Positions 52,010-61,516 of a stretch of DNA of 64,000 nt are shown piece by piece. Each line of letters opens with the position of its first letter. Within the stretch, counting starts at the first letter, position 1. The position numbers were made by a program, and so were the translations under genes. The stretch is from Paraburkholderia bryophila (GTDB lineage Bacteria; Pseudomonadota; Gammaproteobacteria; Burkholderiales; Burkholderiaceae), in contig NZ_JACCAS010000002.1 in NCBI RefSeq assembly GCF_013409255.1, positions 248,001-312,000 on the forward strand, in the 5' to 3' direction. The notes beneath the pieces were generated by a model, which saw only the letters and a list, made by a program, of their open reading frames with translations, was not told where the DNA came from and made no database searches.

Positions 52010-53069
52010 GCTCTCGGTCGACAACCTCTTTCTGAGCTATGGCGACAACCCGATTCTGAAGGGCGTGTCGTTCGATCTGAACCCCGGCGAAGTGGTCTGC
52101 CTGCTGGGTGCATCGGGCAGCGGCAAGACCACGCTGCTGCGCGCGGTGGCCGGGCTCGAACAGCCGTCGTCGGGGCGTATCGAACTGGACGGCAAAACGT
52201 TCTTCGATGGCGCGAAGCATGTCGATCTGCCGGTCGAGCAACGCTCGCTCGGGCTCGTGTTCCAGTCTTACGCGCTGTGGCCGCATCGCACGGTGGCGGA
52301 AAACGTCGGCTATGGATTGAAGCTGCGGCGCGTGTCCAGCGCGGAGCAGAAAAAGCGCGTGCAGGCCGCGCTCGATCAACTCGGCCTCGGTCATCTGGCG
52401 GCGCGCTATCCGTATCAACTGTCGGGCGGTCAGCAGCAGCGTGTGGCAATTGCGCGCGCCTTGGTCTACAACCCGCCGGTGATTCTGCTTGACGAACCGC
52501 TGTCGAACCTCGACGCCAAGTTGCGCGAGGAAGCGCGCGCGTGGCTGCGTGAACTGATCGTGTCGCTGGGTCTGTCGGCGCTGTGCGTGACGCACGACCA
52601 GACCGAAGCGATGGCAATGTCCGATCGCATCCTGCTGCTGCGCAACGGCCGTATCGAGCAGGAAGGCACACCCGCCGAACTGTATGGCGCGCCCCGCTCG
52701 CTCTACACGGCGGAATTCATGGGCAGCAACAACCGTATCGATGCGCGTGTGGCGTCCGTGGACGGCGAACGCGTGACGCTCGCCGGCGACGGCTGGCAAT
52801 TGCAGGCGCAAGCGCGCGAAGCACTCACCGCGGGACAAAACGCGCAGGCCGTGATTCGCCTCGAACGCGTGCAGGTCGCCGACGGTCCCGGCGCGAATCG
52901 CCTCGAAGCCGATCTGATTACGTCGATGTATCTCGGCGACCGCTGGGAATATCTGTTCCATTGCGGCGATCTGCGTCTGCGCGCATTCGGTTCCGTGCCG
53001 CGCGCGGCGGGCCGCCACTGGATCGAATTTCCCGCTAACGATTGTTGGGCGTTCGCCCAGGCGAGTTGA
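52002..53069 (+). CDS. ABC transporter ATP-binding protein (PotA/FbpC-like)
   Basis: A 355-residue ATPase: Walker A GASGSGKTT (about 36-44), Q-loop in VFQSYALWPHRTVAENV, signature LSGGQQQR, Walker B VILLDEPLSNLDA, switch His in CVTHDQTEAMAM, then a TOBE domain (about 280-345). It powers import through the upstream double permease, with which it overlaps by eight bases. Confidence 0.93.
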   Translation: MDKLSVDNLFLSYGDNPILKGVSFDLNPGEVVCLLGASGSGKTTLLRAVAGLEQPSSGRIELDGKTFFDGAKHVDLPVEQRSLGLVFQSYALWPHRTVAENVGYGLKLRRVSSAEQKKRVQAALDQLGLGHLAARYPYQLSGGQQQRVAIARALVYNPPVILLDEPLSNLDAKLREEARAWLRELIVSLGLSALCVTHDQTEAMAMSDRILLLRNGRIEQEGTPAELYGAPRSLYTAEFMGSNNRIDARVASVDGERVTLAGDGWQLQAQAREALTAGQNAQAVIRLERVQVADGPGANRLEADLITSMYLGDRWEYLFHCGDLRLRAFGSVPRAAGRHWIEFPANDCWAFAQAS

Positions 53070-53133
53070 CGCGCGCGCGTCGCTCACGAAAAGCAGCAAC
53101 CGAAGCAAAAAAACCAACCTCCGGAGACAGTAG

Positions 53134-54219
53134 ATGAAGTGGAGCATGAAGAAGGCGACCCTCGGCGTGACCTGCGCCGGCCTCGCGGGATTGACGGGAT
53201 TCACGACCAGCGCGCAGGCGCAATCGAGCGTGACGTTGTACGGCATTGTCGATGCGGGTATCGAATACGTGAACCATGCGAGTACGGACGGCAGTGCGAC
53301 GCGTCTCGTGTCGGGCGGCAAGAACACCTCGCGCTGGGGCTTGCGCGGCGTAGAGGATCTGGGCGGCGGGCTGAAGGCAATCTTCCAGTTGGAGAGCGGC
53401 ATCAACATCGCGAACGGCCAGTTCGACGATAGTTCCGGCGCGATCTTCGACCGCCGCGCGACGATCGGCCTGAAGAACCGCTTCGGGCAAATCACGCTCG
53501 GCCGCAATTTCACGACCACGTACGACTACATGCTGCAGTTCGACCCGATGGGTTACGCGCCGAACTATTCGTGGGCGAGTTCATCCACCGCGACGGGCGG
53601 CCGGAAGGACGGTCTGTTTTCGCGTTCGTCCAACGCGGTGCGTTACGACGGCATGTTCTCGGGCGTGAAGATCGGGGCGATGTACGGGTTCGGCAATGTG
53701 CCGGGCAGTTTGAAATCGAGTTCGAAGTACGACTTCGGCCTCGGCTACGAAACGGGTCCGTTCGCCGCGGTCGTGACCTTCGACCGGCAGAACGGCGCGT
53801 ACGACAGCGTCACGCCGATCGACAGCACCAACTACATTCAAGGCATCCACGCCGGTTTGAGCTACGACTTCGGCGCAGTGAAGGCGATGGCGGGTTACCG
53901 GAATTACCGGCGCACGTTCCATACCTCCGCGCCGACGCAGCGCAGCGATATGTTTTGGATCGGCGGGCAGTACGATGTGACGCCGTTCGTCTCGGTGTTC
54001 GCCGCGGTCTACCATCAGGACATCAAGGACGCGAGCGACGCCGATCCGACGTTGTTCTCGCTGCGCGCGCAGTACGCGTTGTCGAAGCGCACGGTGCTGT
54101 ATTTGGCGGGGGGCTATGCGATGGCGAAGCATGACAAGGCGGTGAGCTTGTCACGCGATCTGACCGGTGCGGCGGATACGCAGACGGGGGTGACTGCTGG
54201 GATTCAACACCGGTTCTAA
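53134..54219 (+). CDS. Outer-membrane trimeric porin (OmpC-like, Gram-negative porin family)
   Basis: A 361-residue porin with signal peptide (ends TTSAQAQ) and the Burkholderia porin start SSVTLYGIVDAGIEYVNHAS, then TSRWGLRGVEDLGGGLKAIFQLE and the terminal GIQHRF with the C-terminal Phe needed for outer-membrane assembly. GGAG precedes the ATG. It follows the ABC ATPase by 64 bases on the same strand, so it probably admits the same solute across the outer membrane. Confidence 0.94.
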   Translation: MKWSMKKATLGVTCAGLAGLTGFTTSAQAQSSVTLYGIVDAGIEYVNHASTDGSATRLVSGGKNTSRWGLRGVEDLGGGLKAIFQLESGINIANGQFDDSSGAIFDRRATIGLKNRFGQITLGRNFTTTYDYMLQFDPMGYAPNYSWASSSTATGGRKDGLFSRSSNAVRYDGMFSGVKIGAMYGFGNVPGSLKSSSKYDFGLGYETGPFAAVVTFDRQNGAYDSVTPIDSTNYIQGIHAGLSYDFGAVKAMAGYRNYRRTFHTSAPTQRSDMFWIGGQYDVTPFVSVFAAVYHQDIKDASDADPTLFSLRAQYALSKRTVLYLAGGYAMAKHDKAVSLSRDLTGAADTQTGVTAGIQHRF

Positions 54220-54252
54220 GTCAGCGGTAAGCTTCAGTAGTCGCCGAAACAT

Positions 54253-54292
54253 ACGAGGCGTGCCGGGAGTTTTATCGCCCGGCACGCCTCGT
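54253..54292. terminator. 15-bp hairpin between convergent porin and rhaS
   Basis: A perfect 15-bp inverted repeat (ACGAGGCGTGCCGGG and CCCGGCACGCCTCGT, 10-base loop) separates the two convergent genes. A T-run is absent on the plus strand; it likely serves as a bidirectional terminator. Confidence 0.65.
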
Positions 54293-54314
54293 CTATTGCT
54301 AAAGGCTTTTCCGC

Positions 54315-55322
54315 TTAGAAGTTGAAGTTGTCGATATTGCTCGAATCAAACGTGGTCGGCGGTCCAAGAATGATTTCGCCTTTCGGACCGATCGTGCGCT
54401 TGCCGAGTTTGCCCGCGTCGAACGACTCGCCTTCCTTACCCGTGATCGTGCCCGACGACAACGCCGCCGCCGCGTAAGCCGCCAGGTAACCGAGCTGGTT
54501 CGGATCCCACAACTGGAACGCCTTCACCGTGCCGTTCTTCACGAACGCGCGCATCTGGTTCGGCGTGCCCAATCCCGTCACCGCGACCTTACCCTTGCTC
54601 GACGACGACGAGATATAACGCGCCGCCGCGGCGATGCCCACCGTGGTCGGCGCGACAATGGCCTTCAGATTCGGATAAGCCTGCAACAAACCTTGCGTCT
54701 CGGTGAACGACTTCTGATCGTCGTCGTTGCCGTAGGCGATCTTGACGAGCTTGATCTTCGCGTACTCGGGCTTCTTCAGTTCCTCCTGCATCCACTTGAT
54801 CCACGTGTTCTGATTGGTCGCGTTCGGCGTGGCCGACAGCACCGCGAACTCGCCCTCGCCGCCCATCAGTTTCGAAACCAGTTGGACCTGACTGCGCCCA
54901 ATCCCTTCCGCGTTCGCCTGGTTGACGAACAACTGGCGGCCTTCCGGCGCCGTGTCCGAGTCGAAGGTCACGACCTTGATACCTTGGGACATCGCTTTCT
55001 TCAGATACGGCACCACCGCATTCGCGTCGTTGGCCGCGATCACGATCGCGTCCTGCCGTTGCGTAATCAACGTGTTGATGTATTGCACCTGCGACGACGC
55101 GCCCGCGTCCGACGGCCCCACCACCTTGCCCACGCCGCCGAATTCCTTGATCGCGGCGAGGCCGCCGTTGTCGGCGGTCACTTCGTAGGGGTTATTGATC
55201 TGCTTCGGCACGAAGGCGATTTTCAGGCCGCTTTTCAGATCCGCGGCGGACGCCGCGCAACTGATCGCGAGCAACGCGACGCAAAGCGCGGCCGCGCCGG
55301 TGTGACGTAGAGGTTTGAACAT
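54315..55322 (-). CDS. rhaS: Rhamnose ABC transporter binding protein
   Basis: A 335-residue periplasmic sugar-binding protein of the ribose/AI-2 fold, with a signal peptide ending AISCAASAA and a mature part LKIAFVPKQINNPYEV. GDLGKRTIGPKGE-like C-terminal sequence (KLGKRTIGPKGEIILGPP) matches RhaS of rhizobial rhamnose importers. The start at 55322 has CAGGAG upstream. It is the last gene of the leftward importer operon, 85 bases after the second permease, an unusual 3' location for a highly needed binding protein. Confidence 0.88.
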   Translation of the reverse strand: MFKPLRHTGAAALCVALLAISCAASAADLKSGLKIAFVPKQINNPYEVTADNGGLAAIKEFGGVGKVVGPSDAGASSQVQYINTLITQRQDAIVIAANDANAVVPYLKKAMSQGIKVVTFDSDTAPEGRQLFVNQANAEGIGRSQVQLVSKLMGGEGEFAVLSATPNATNQNTWIKWMQEELKKPEYAKIKLVKIAYGNDDDQKSFTETQGLLQAYPNLKAIVAPTTVGIAAAARYISSSSSKGKVAVTGLGTPNQMRAFVKNGTVKAFQLWDPNQLGYLAAYAAAALSSGTITGKEGESFDAGKLGKRTIGPKGEIILGPPTTFDSSNIDNFNF

Positions 55323-55407
55323 GAAGTGTCTCCTGCTTGTTGTTGGACGTGTTGGTGTCCGGGTTATCGGTCGTTGGACTTTCTCTTCGTGCACAGGGAT
55401 AAAAACG

Positions 55408-56424
55408 TCATACGGAAGACGCGGACTTCGCAATGAAACGCCGGTCGCGCGCCGCGCGCCAGCGGGCCACCAGATTCGGAATCAGCACCGAAGCCAGCAG
55501 CAGCACGCCGGTGACGATGGTCAGCGTTTCGCTGGAGACGTCGTCGAGCGTCAGCGCGTTTTTCAGCACGCCGATAATCAGCAGCGACAGCAGCACGCCG
55601 ATCATCGAGCCGCGTCCGCCGAAAATGCTCACGCCGCCGAACAGCACCGCGGCAATCACCGACAACTCGAAGCCTTCGCCGTTGTCGCCGCGCGCACTGG
55701 TGAAGCGCAGCGTGTAGACCACGCCCGCCAGCGCACTCATCGCGCCGGACAACACGAACAAACGCAGCCTGAGTTTCGCCACTTCGATGCCGGAGAACGC
55801 GGCGGCGGTCGGATTCGCACCGATCGCGTACAGACTGCGGCCGAATGCGGTGGATTGCAGCAACACGGTGAACAACACCGCGCCGACGATCACGATCACA
55901 AACGGCAATGGAATGAAACTCGCGCCGAGCGTGTCCATGCCGAACGCCGTATCGCCCGCCGGAAAATCCGCCACGGCCTGATCGCCGAGCAGCACATAGG
56001 CCAGCCCGCGAAACAGCGCCAGCGTGCCGATCGTGACCGCGAGCGAAGGCAGATTGAGTTTGACGATCACGAGGCCGTTCAACAAACCGGCCAGCGCGCC
56101 GGCAATCACCACGAGCACGATCACGACGGGCATCGGCAAGCCCATATGCCACAGCACGCCCATCAACGCGCTGGAAGCGCCGAGCACGGAAGCCACCGAC
56201 AGATCGATTTCGGCGGCGACGATGATCAAAGTCATCGGCAGAGCCATCAGTGCGATCTCGGTCAGATCGGCGAGCACGTTGCTCAGATTCGCGCCGGTCA
56301 GGAACACCGGCGACAACACACGGCCGAGTATCAGCGACAGAATCAGCACGATCACCAGCAACACTTCCCATTGCAACGGCGTTTCGCGTTTGCGCGTGAG
56401 CAGCGTGGAATCGGGTTTAGCCAT
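55408..56424 (-). CDS. rhaQ: Rhamnose ABC transporter permease
   Basis: A 338-residue branched-type sugar permease (about 10 helices) with the family blocks LADLTEIALMALPMTLIIVAAEIDLSVAS and AFGRSLYAIGANPTAAAFSGI. It pairs with the second permease to form the membrane channel. GAGGAA precedes the ATG, and the start overlaps the upstream permease gene by eight bases. RhaP and RhaQ names are assigned by order and are interchangeable on this evidence. Confidence 0.85.
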   Translation of the reverse strand: MAKPDSTLLTRKRETPLQWEVLLVIVLILSLILGRVLSPVFLTGANLSNVLADLTEIALMALPMTLIIVAAEIDLSVASVLGASSALMGVLWHMGLPMPVVIVLVVIAGALAGLLNGLVIVKLNLPSLAVTIGTLALFRGLAYVLLGDQAVADFPAGDTAFGMDTLGASFIPLPFVIVIVGAVLFTVLLQSTAFGRSLYAIGANPTAAAFSGIEVAKLRLRLFVLSGAMSALAGVVYTLRFTSARGDNGEGFELSVIAAVLFGGVSIFGGRGSMIGVLLSLLIIGVLKNALTLDDVSSETLTIVTGVLLLASVLIPNLVARWRAARDRRFIAKSASSV

Positions 56425-57475
56425 GATCGCGTTTCCTCATCATGCGTTTGGCGACGGAGCGGGCCAGCAAGGTATCCGCGGTAATTGCCGCGACGATCAG
56501 CGCACCTTGAATCGCCTGCTCCCAGAACGGCGACACGTGCAGCACGACCAGCGCGATGCTGATCACGCCGAGCACCAGCGCGCCGAGCGTGGCGCCGAGA
56601 ATCGTGCCGACGCCACCGGTAATCGCGACGCTGCCCACCACGGCGGCGGCAACGACCTGCAGTTCGATGCCCTTCGCGGTACTCGCGTCGACGGTGCCGA
56701 AGCGAGCCAGCCACAACGCGCCGGCGAAACCGGCAATCGCGCCGGAGAGCAGAAAACCCGCCATCACGCGACGCTCGACGTTCACGCCGGCGAGTCGCGC
56801 GGCCTCGGGATTCGAACCGATCGCGTAGTGCTCGCGGCCGCCGCGAAACTGCTTCAGATACACGGCGAGGCCAAGCAGCACGACGAAGGCGATCAGCGCG
56901 AGCGTGGGAATGCCGAGCAGCGTGCCGGTCGCGAGTCGCGAGTACGCGTCGGGCAAACTGGTCGCATTGATCTGGCCGCCGTGCACCCACGCGTAATCCG
57001 CGCCACGAAAGATGTACAGCGTGGAGAGCGTCGCCACCAGCGACGGCACGCGCCCCACCGCAACCAGCAGCGCATTGATGCTGCCCGCCACGAGACCGAT
57101 CGCGAGCCCCGCCACCAACGCGACGAGCACCGGCATATGAGGAAACGCGACATACAGACTGCCGACGGCATACGCGCTGATGCCGACCGTCGACCCCACC
57201 GAGAGATCGATATGCCGCATCAGGATCACGACCGTCATACCGGCAGTCAGCAAACTGATGATCGACACGTTAAGCAGCACATCGCGCAGATTCTGCAGAT
57301 TCAGGAACTGCGGTTTCGCGAGTCCCGTGCCGACGATCAACAGAATCAGCACCACAAACAGTGTGGTTTCCCGGCTCTTCGCGATGCCCGCCACAAAGCC
57401 GCCCGGCGTGCCCGCATTGCGCTTCGACAACGGCGGCGGAACCGGCGCGGGATGAGTGGATGAATGGCGCATCAT
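56417..57475 (-). CDS. rhaP: Rhamnose ABC transporter permease
   Basis: A 352-residue homologue of the neighbouring permease: [25 protein letters not shown] and [23 protein letters not shown] are the conserved blocks. The N-terminus is a Pro-rich cytoplasmic stretch. It overlaps the ATPase gene by four bases and the following permease gene by eight, so translation is coupled. Confidence 0.85.
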   Translation of the reverse strand: MMRHSSTHPAPVPPPLSKRNAGTPGGFVAGIAKSRETTLFVVLILLIVGTGLAKPQFLNLQNLRDVLLNVSIISLLTAGMTVVILMRHIDLSVGSTVGISAYAVGSLYVAFPHMPVLVALVAGLAIGLVAGSINALLVAVGRVPSLVATLSTLYIFRGADYAWVHGGQINATSLPDAYSRLATGTLLGIPTLALIAFVVLLGLAVYLKQFRGGREHYAIGSNPEAARLAGVNVERRVMAGFLLSGAIAGFAGALWLARFGTVDASTAKGIELQVVAAAVVGSVAITGGVGTILGATLGALVLGVISIALVVLHVSPFWEQAIQGALIVAAITADTLLARSVAKRMMRKRDHG

Positions 57476-59001
57476 GCTGCGTTCCCCAACGGTGGAATCG
57501 GTTGGCCGAGTGCCGCCGCCATGATGCGTTCCTCGTCGGCTTCGGCGCGTGCGATATCCGCGCTGATCCGCCCTTCGTGCATCACCAGCACGCGGTCTGC
57601 CATGCCGAGCACTTCCGGCAATTCACTCGAAATCATCAGCACGGCCATGCCGTCGCGCACCAGTTCGGCGAGCGCGCTGTACACCTCGGCTTTGGCGCCG
57701 ACGTCGATGCCGCGCGTGGGTTCGTCGATGATCAGCACTTTCGGGCTCGTGGCCAGCCATTTACCGAGCACGACCTTTTGCTGATTGCCGCCCGACAGCG
57801 TGCCGACCGGCGCATTCGGATCGCCCGCTTTGAGGCGCAACCGCGTGCCCCATTGATTGGCGAGTTGCGTCTCGCTGCGGGTTGAAATCAGGCCGTGTTT
57901 GACGAGCCGCCCGAGCACCGTCATCGACGCATTGCGCGCGATGCTCAACTCCAGCGCCAAGCCCTGTTGTCGACGATCTTCCGGCACCAGCGCGAGACCG
58001 GCCCGTACGGCGGCGGCCGGCCGTCCCGCTGTCAAACGCTCGCCGGCAATCCAGATCTCGCCCGAGTCGAGCGGGTCGATGCCGAAGATCGCCCGCGCCA
58101 CTTCGCTGCGCCCAGCGCCCACGAGTCCAGCCAGCGCGACGATTTCGCCTGCGCGCACGTCGAACGAAATATCCTTGAATACGCCCACGCGCGTGAGCTT
58201 ACGCACCGACAGCCGCACGTCGCCCGGTGGCCGCTCGGCCTTCGGATAGAACGTCTCCAGATCACGGCCGACCATCTTCGCGACAATCGACTCGGTGCTG
58301 AGATCGGCCGTCAAACCATCGAACACTTTGGCGCCGTCGCGCATGATCGTGACGCGCTGCGTCAGCGCGAACACTTCGTCGAGACGGTGCGTGATGAACA
58401 GAATCGCGACGTCGCGCTCGCGCAGTTTGCGCACGATCGCGAAGAGCCGTTCCACTTCGGGCAGCGACAAGGCCGCCGTGGGTTCGTCCATGATCAGCAC
58501 GTTCGCGTTCAGCGATAACGCCTTGGCGATTTCGATCACCTGCTGATCCGCGATCGACAAACCGCGCACCAGTTGATCGGCGCGCAGATCGACACCGAGC
58601 GACGCGAGCAGGCCGTCCACCTCGCGACGCATCGCGTCGTACTGAATGCGGCCGATGCGGTCGACCGGCTGCCGTCCCATGAAGATGTTCTCCGCGATCG
58701 ACAGATCGAAGAACAGCGTGGGTTCCTGATAGATCACCGCGAGCCCGGCGTCGCGTGCTTCGGCGGGCGTCGCGAAGCGGCGCGCCACGCCGTCCACCAG
58801 TAACTCGCCGGTATCGGGCTGATGCACGCCGGCGAGAATCTTCACGAGTGTCGATTTGCCCGCGCCGTTTTCGCCGAGCAACGCATGCACTTCGCCCGGC
58901 CACAGCGAGAGATCGCCTTCCGAGAGCGCGCGGACCCGGCCGAACGATTTGCTTGCATGCCGCAATTCAAGCCTCGGCACGGCGGATGTGGATTGCTGCA
59001 C
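57472..59001 (-). CDS. rhaT: Rhamnose ABC transporter ATPase (double nucleotide-binding domain)
   Basis: A 509-residue ATPase of the ribose/rhamnose type with two fused nucleotide-binding domains. The first is complete: Walker [10 protein letters not shown] (43-51), [15 protein letters not shown] and Walker [11 protein letters not shown]. The second is degenerate at Walker A (LVGAGRSE) but retains LSGGNQQKV and [11 protein letters not shown]. Start is GTG at 59001 with AAGGAG upstream. It powers the two permeases encoded after it. Confidence 0.9.
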   Translation of the reverse strand: MQQSTSAVPRLELRHASKSFGRVRALSEGDLSLWPGEVHALLGENGAGKSTLVKILAGVHQPDTGELLVDGVARRFATPAEARDAGLAVIYQEPTLFFDLSIAENIFMGRQPVDRIGRIQYDAMRREVDGLLASLGVDLRADQLVRGLSIADQQVIEIAKALSLNANVLIMDEPTAALSLPEVERLFAIVRKLRERDVAILFITHRLDEVFALTQRVTIMRDGAKVFDGLTADLSTESIVAKMVGRDLETFYPKAERPPGDVRLSVRKLTRVGVFKDISFDVRAGEIVALAGLVGAGRSEVARAIFGIDPLDSGEIWIAGERLTAGRPAAAVRAGLALVPEDRRQQGLALELSIARNASMTVLGRLVKHGLISTRSETQLANQWGTRLRLKAGDPNAPVGTLSGGNQQKVVLGKWLATSPKVLIIDEPTRGIDVGAKAEVYSALAELVRDGMAVLMISSELPEVLGMADRVLVMHEGRISADIARAEADEERIMAAALGQPIPPLGNAA

Positions 59002-59055
59002 TGCGTGTCTCCTTCGTGTTTCTCGTGGCCGACTGCACGGGATGCAATAAATGCA

Positions 59056-59949
59056 CTAAATGCGGTAGCAACGTTCTGCATTGCGGCGAAACAGCGCCTC
59101 TTTTTCCGCGACACTCGCGCCGTCGACAATCGACGCATACGCATGCCACAAATCCGCGTAAGAGCCGAACAGGCGATCGACCGGAAAGTTCGACGCGAAC
59201 ATCGCCCGCTCCACGCCGAATGTATCGATCGTTTCGAGCACGTAGGGCCGCAGGCTTTCAATGGTCCACTGGTGATCGAACATCGCGAGTCCGCTGATCT
59301 TCACGGCGATATTCCTGCAACCGGCAAGCAGACGCATGCCGTCGCGCCATGCGCGATAACCGGCCACGCTGTCACGATCCACGAACATGCCCGCATGGTT
59401 GACGATAAACAGCGTGTCGCCATGCGCGCGTGCCAGCGCCGCGGCGTCTTCCATCTGTGACGGATACAGTTGCAGATCGAACGACAGGTCGTAGCGGCGC
59501 AGCAGCGCAAAGTGTTCACGCCACTGCGGTTCGCGCATGTAATGACGGCCGACGTAATCGAACAGCTTGTTGTCATGCACGTTCAGAATCTGACGGATGC
59601 CACGCGTATTGGCGAACGCCGCGTGCGCTTCGAGCAGCGCCGGTGCGTTCGGCGCGGACAGATCCACCGCCGCGACGATCGCGTTCGGCATGCCGCGCGA
59701 TTCAGCGCGGTCCGCGATGGACTGCAACCAGCGCGTCTCCTCAACCGGATCGGCAGGATCGTGATTCGCCTCGACGTGCACCAGTTTCAGCACGTCGATG
59801 TCGCCCGCTTCGCCCAATAGATCGTCGAGCAGGTAGTCGTGTTTCAACTCGCGCGCGTCGCCGACGAACGACACGCCCGGGTTCTCCAGCCACGGATAGC
59901 GATGCGTTTTCAGATCCCACAAATGGATATGCGAATCGACCACCTGCAT
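59056..59949 (-). CDS. Amidohydrolase-family lactonase (probable L-rhamnono-lactonase)
   Basis: A 297-residue metal-dependent hydrolase of the Amidohydro_2 group. The metal-binding DSHIHLW (His7 and His9) lies at the N-terminus, with WLENPGVSF and later NHAGMFVDRDS and MFASNFPVDRLFGSY, where the conserved Asp of the metal site is in SNFPVDR. Members open sugar lactones (fucono-, rhamnono-lactone). Next to the mutarotase, L-rhamnose dehydrogenase and L-rhamnonate dehydratase, the lactonase step of oxidative rhamnose breakdown is the natural role. The start at 59949 has CGGAGGAA upstream. Confidence 0.87.
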   Translation of the reverse strand: MQVVDSHIHLWDLKTHRYPWLENPGVSFVGDARELKHDYLLDDLLGEAGDIDVLKLVHVEANHDPADPVEETRWLQSIADRAESRGMPNAIVAAVDLSAPNAPALLEAHAAFANTRGIRQILNVHDNKLFDYVGRHYMREPQWREHFALLRRYDLSFDLQLYPSQMEDAAALARAHGDTLFIVNHAGMFVDRDSVAGYRAWRDGMRLLAGCRNIAVKISGLAMFDHQWTIESLRPYVLETIDTFGVERAMFASNFPVDRLFGSYADLWHAYASIVDGASVAEKEALFRRNAERCYRI

Positions 59950-60010
59950 GCGAGTTCCTCCGTGCGGTGTTGATCGTGGCGAACCTGCTGAGCGGGGCGC
60001 GTTCATCGGA

Positions 60011-60340
60011 TCACGTCAGGCTCAGCGAATTCAGATGAAAGACCGGTTCGAGCGGCTGCTGAAACGGCATGTGATCGGGCGCGGTTTGCATGATGTCGGC
60101 CATGTAATCCCACCATTTGCGCATCACGTCGAGTCGCGGCAGGTCGTCCATGGTGTGGTGCGTGGTGCGCGTGAGGATGGCGAACAGATGATTCGTGTCC
60201 GCGTCGAAGAAAATCCGGTACTCGCGCACGCCGGCGTTGTGCAACGCATCAACCAGCTCGGGCCAGATTTGCGCGTGACGTCGCTCGTATTCTTCGCGCA
60301 TGCCGGGGTTGAGCACCATCCGGAAAGCGATTGTCTCCAT
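60011..60340 (-). CDS. rhaM: L-rhamnose mutarotase
   Basis: A 109-residue protein interconverting alpha and beta L-rhamnopyranose. The RhaM pattern is clear: [29 protein letters not shown] (His21 and Glu-rich helix), then [16 protein letters not shown] and [18 protein letters not shown] precedes the start. It is the first gene of the operon rhaM-lactonase-rhaT-rhaP-rhaQ-rhaS. Confidence 0.95.
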   Translation of the reverse strand: METIAFRMVLNPGMREEYERRHAQIWPELVDALHNAGVREYRIFFDADTNHLFAILTRTTHHTMDDLPRLDVMRKWWDYMADIMQTAPDHMPFQQPLEPVFHLNSLSLT

Positions 60341-60404
60341 TGCGGCTTGTCTCCCGTCGTATTCGGGCGCTTTTCCGGCGATGCGGCTCAGCGTCTGATG
60401 CGAC

Positions 60405-60448
60405 TATAATTCCTGCGTCGATAGCATCTCAATCCGTTGTTGGGATTG
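60405..60448 (+). promoter_or_regulatory. Promoter -10 and dyad ahead of the LysR gene
   Basis: A perfect -10 box TATAAT (60405-60410) without a good -35 is followed by an interrupted dyad CAATCC-N7-GGATTG (60430-60448), the type of element LysR regulators bind. It lies in the divergent gap between rhaM and the LysR gene. Confidence 0.5.
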
Positions 60449-60478
60449 GGCGATCCACAAACCGAATCGCACAGAGCC

Positions 60479-61480
60479 ATGAGCCAACACTCCGCTGCCG
60501 TCGCACTCGTCAATCGGCTCAAGTTCAAACATCTCGCGTTGCTCGTCGCGCTCGACGACGCCCGCAACCTCCATCAAGCCGCCGAGGCCATCAACGTCGC
60601 GCAGCCGAGCGCGAGCCGCATGCTCGGCGATATCGAAGAAGCGTTCGGCTTTCTGCTGTTCGAGCGCAACGCGCGCGGCATGACGCCCACGCCGCTCGGT
60701 GTCGTGACGCTCGCTTACGCGCGGCGCGCGCTGGCCGAGTTGACCCGCTTCGCCGAAGACCTCGAGGTCAAACGGCGTGGCGGACATGGACAGTTGACCG
60801 TCGGCGCGATCATGGGCGCCGCGCCCGATCTGCTCGCCATGTCGGTCGCCGCGCTGAAAACCGAAAGCCCGCTGCTGAACGTGCGGATTCTCGGCGAAAC
60901 CAGCGACCAGGTCGTGCAATTGCTGCATCGCCGCGAGGTCGATCTGGCGCTTGGGCGTCTGACCAATCCTCTCCAGCACAACGATTTCAGCTTCGAGCCG
61001 CTGGCGCGCGAAACCTTGCTGCTGGTGGTGCGTGCGGTGCATCCGCTGGCTGAGCGCTCGCGCATCACGCTGGGCGAGCTGATCGACTGGCCATGGGTTG
61101 CGCAACCGGTTACCAGCCCGGCGCGCGTGCTGTTCGAAGAGGAACTCGCGCGTGCGGGACTGGCCACGCCGGTCAACCTGACCGAATGCGCGTCGATCTT
61201 CGCGACGCTGCAATTGCTCGAGAATTACGATGCGGTGGCGATGTTGCCGGAGTCGGTGGTGCGCGATCATTTGCGCGGCAAGCTGCTGGTCGCGTTGCCG
61301 CTCGAGATCGGCAAAAGTCTCGCGGGCTTCGGCATTCTCACGCGCAAGGAAGAACCGCTCGCCGAACCGGCGCTGCGTTTCATCGATCTGCTGCGCGGTT
61401 TCTCGCGCAAGCTCGCGCGCGACGATGTCGATAGCGTGCCCGCGCCGCCCTCCGCGATCGCTTCGGTTCCGGTGAATTGA
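60479..61480 (+). CDS. LysR-family regulator of the rhamnose cluster
   Basis: A 333-residue regulator: helix-turn-helix at about 20-75 (NLHQAAEAINVAQPSASRMLGDIEEAFGF) and a periplasmic-binding-like effector domain (about 105-310). It is placed between the importer operon and the catabolic genes, divergent from rhaM and convergent with the dehydrogenase, so rhamnose or a pathway intermediate is the likely inducer. The start at 60479 has a weak ribosome binding site; the frame opens at 60437. Confidence 0.87.
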   Translation: MSQHSAAVALVNRLKFKHLALLVALDDARNLHQAAEAINVAQPSASRMLGDIEEAFGFLLFERNARGMTPTPLGVVTLAYARRALAELTRFAEDLEVKRRGGHGQLTVGAIMGAAPDLLAMSVAALKTESPLLNVRILGETSDQVVQLLHRREVDLALGRLTNPLQHNDFSFEPLARETLLLVVRAVHPLAERSRITLGELIDWPWVAQPVTSPARVLFEEELARAGLATPVNLTECASIFATLQLLENYDAVAMLPESVVRDHLRGKLLVALPLEIGKSLAGFGILTRKEEPLAEPALRFIDLLRGFSRKLARDDVDSVPAPPSAIASVPVN

Positions 61481-61516
61481 CGGCGGCGGCGGCGGCAGCG
61501 GCATCGGCATCGCGCG

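Noticed and set aside
50198..52024. A 608-codon minus-strand reading frame opposite the fused permease
   Set aside because: Strongly Gln/Arg/His-biased shadow of a hydrophobic membrane protein, with no homology or ribosome binding site.
49046..53069. Naming the ABC operon as a ferric-iron importer (fbpABC)
   Set aside because: Fold similarity is real, but the iron-ligand tyrosines are not evident and the two-component and porin neighbours point to an organic anion.
55315..57463. Two long plus-strand frames opposite the rhamnose permeases
   Set aside because: Antisense to two complete permeases; composition typical of shadow frames.
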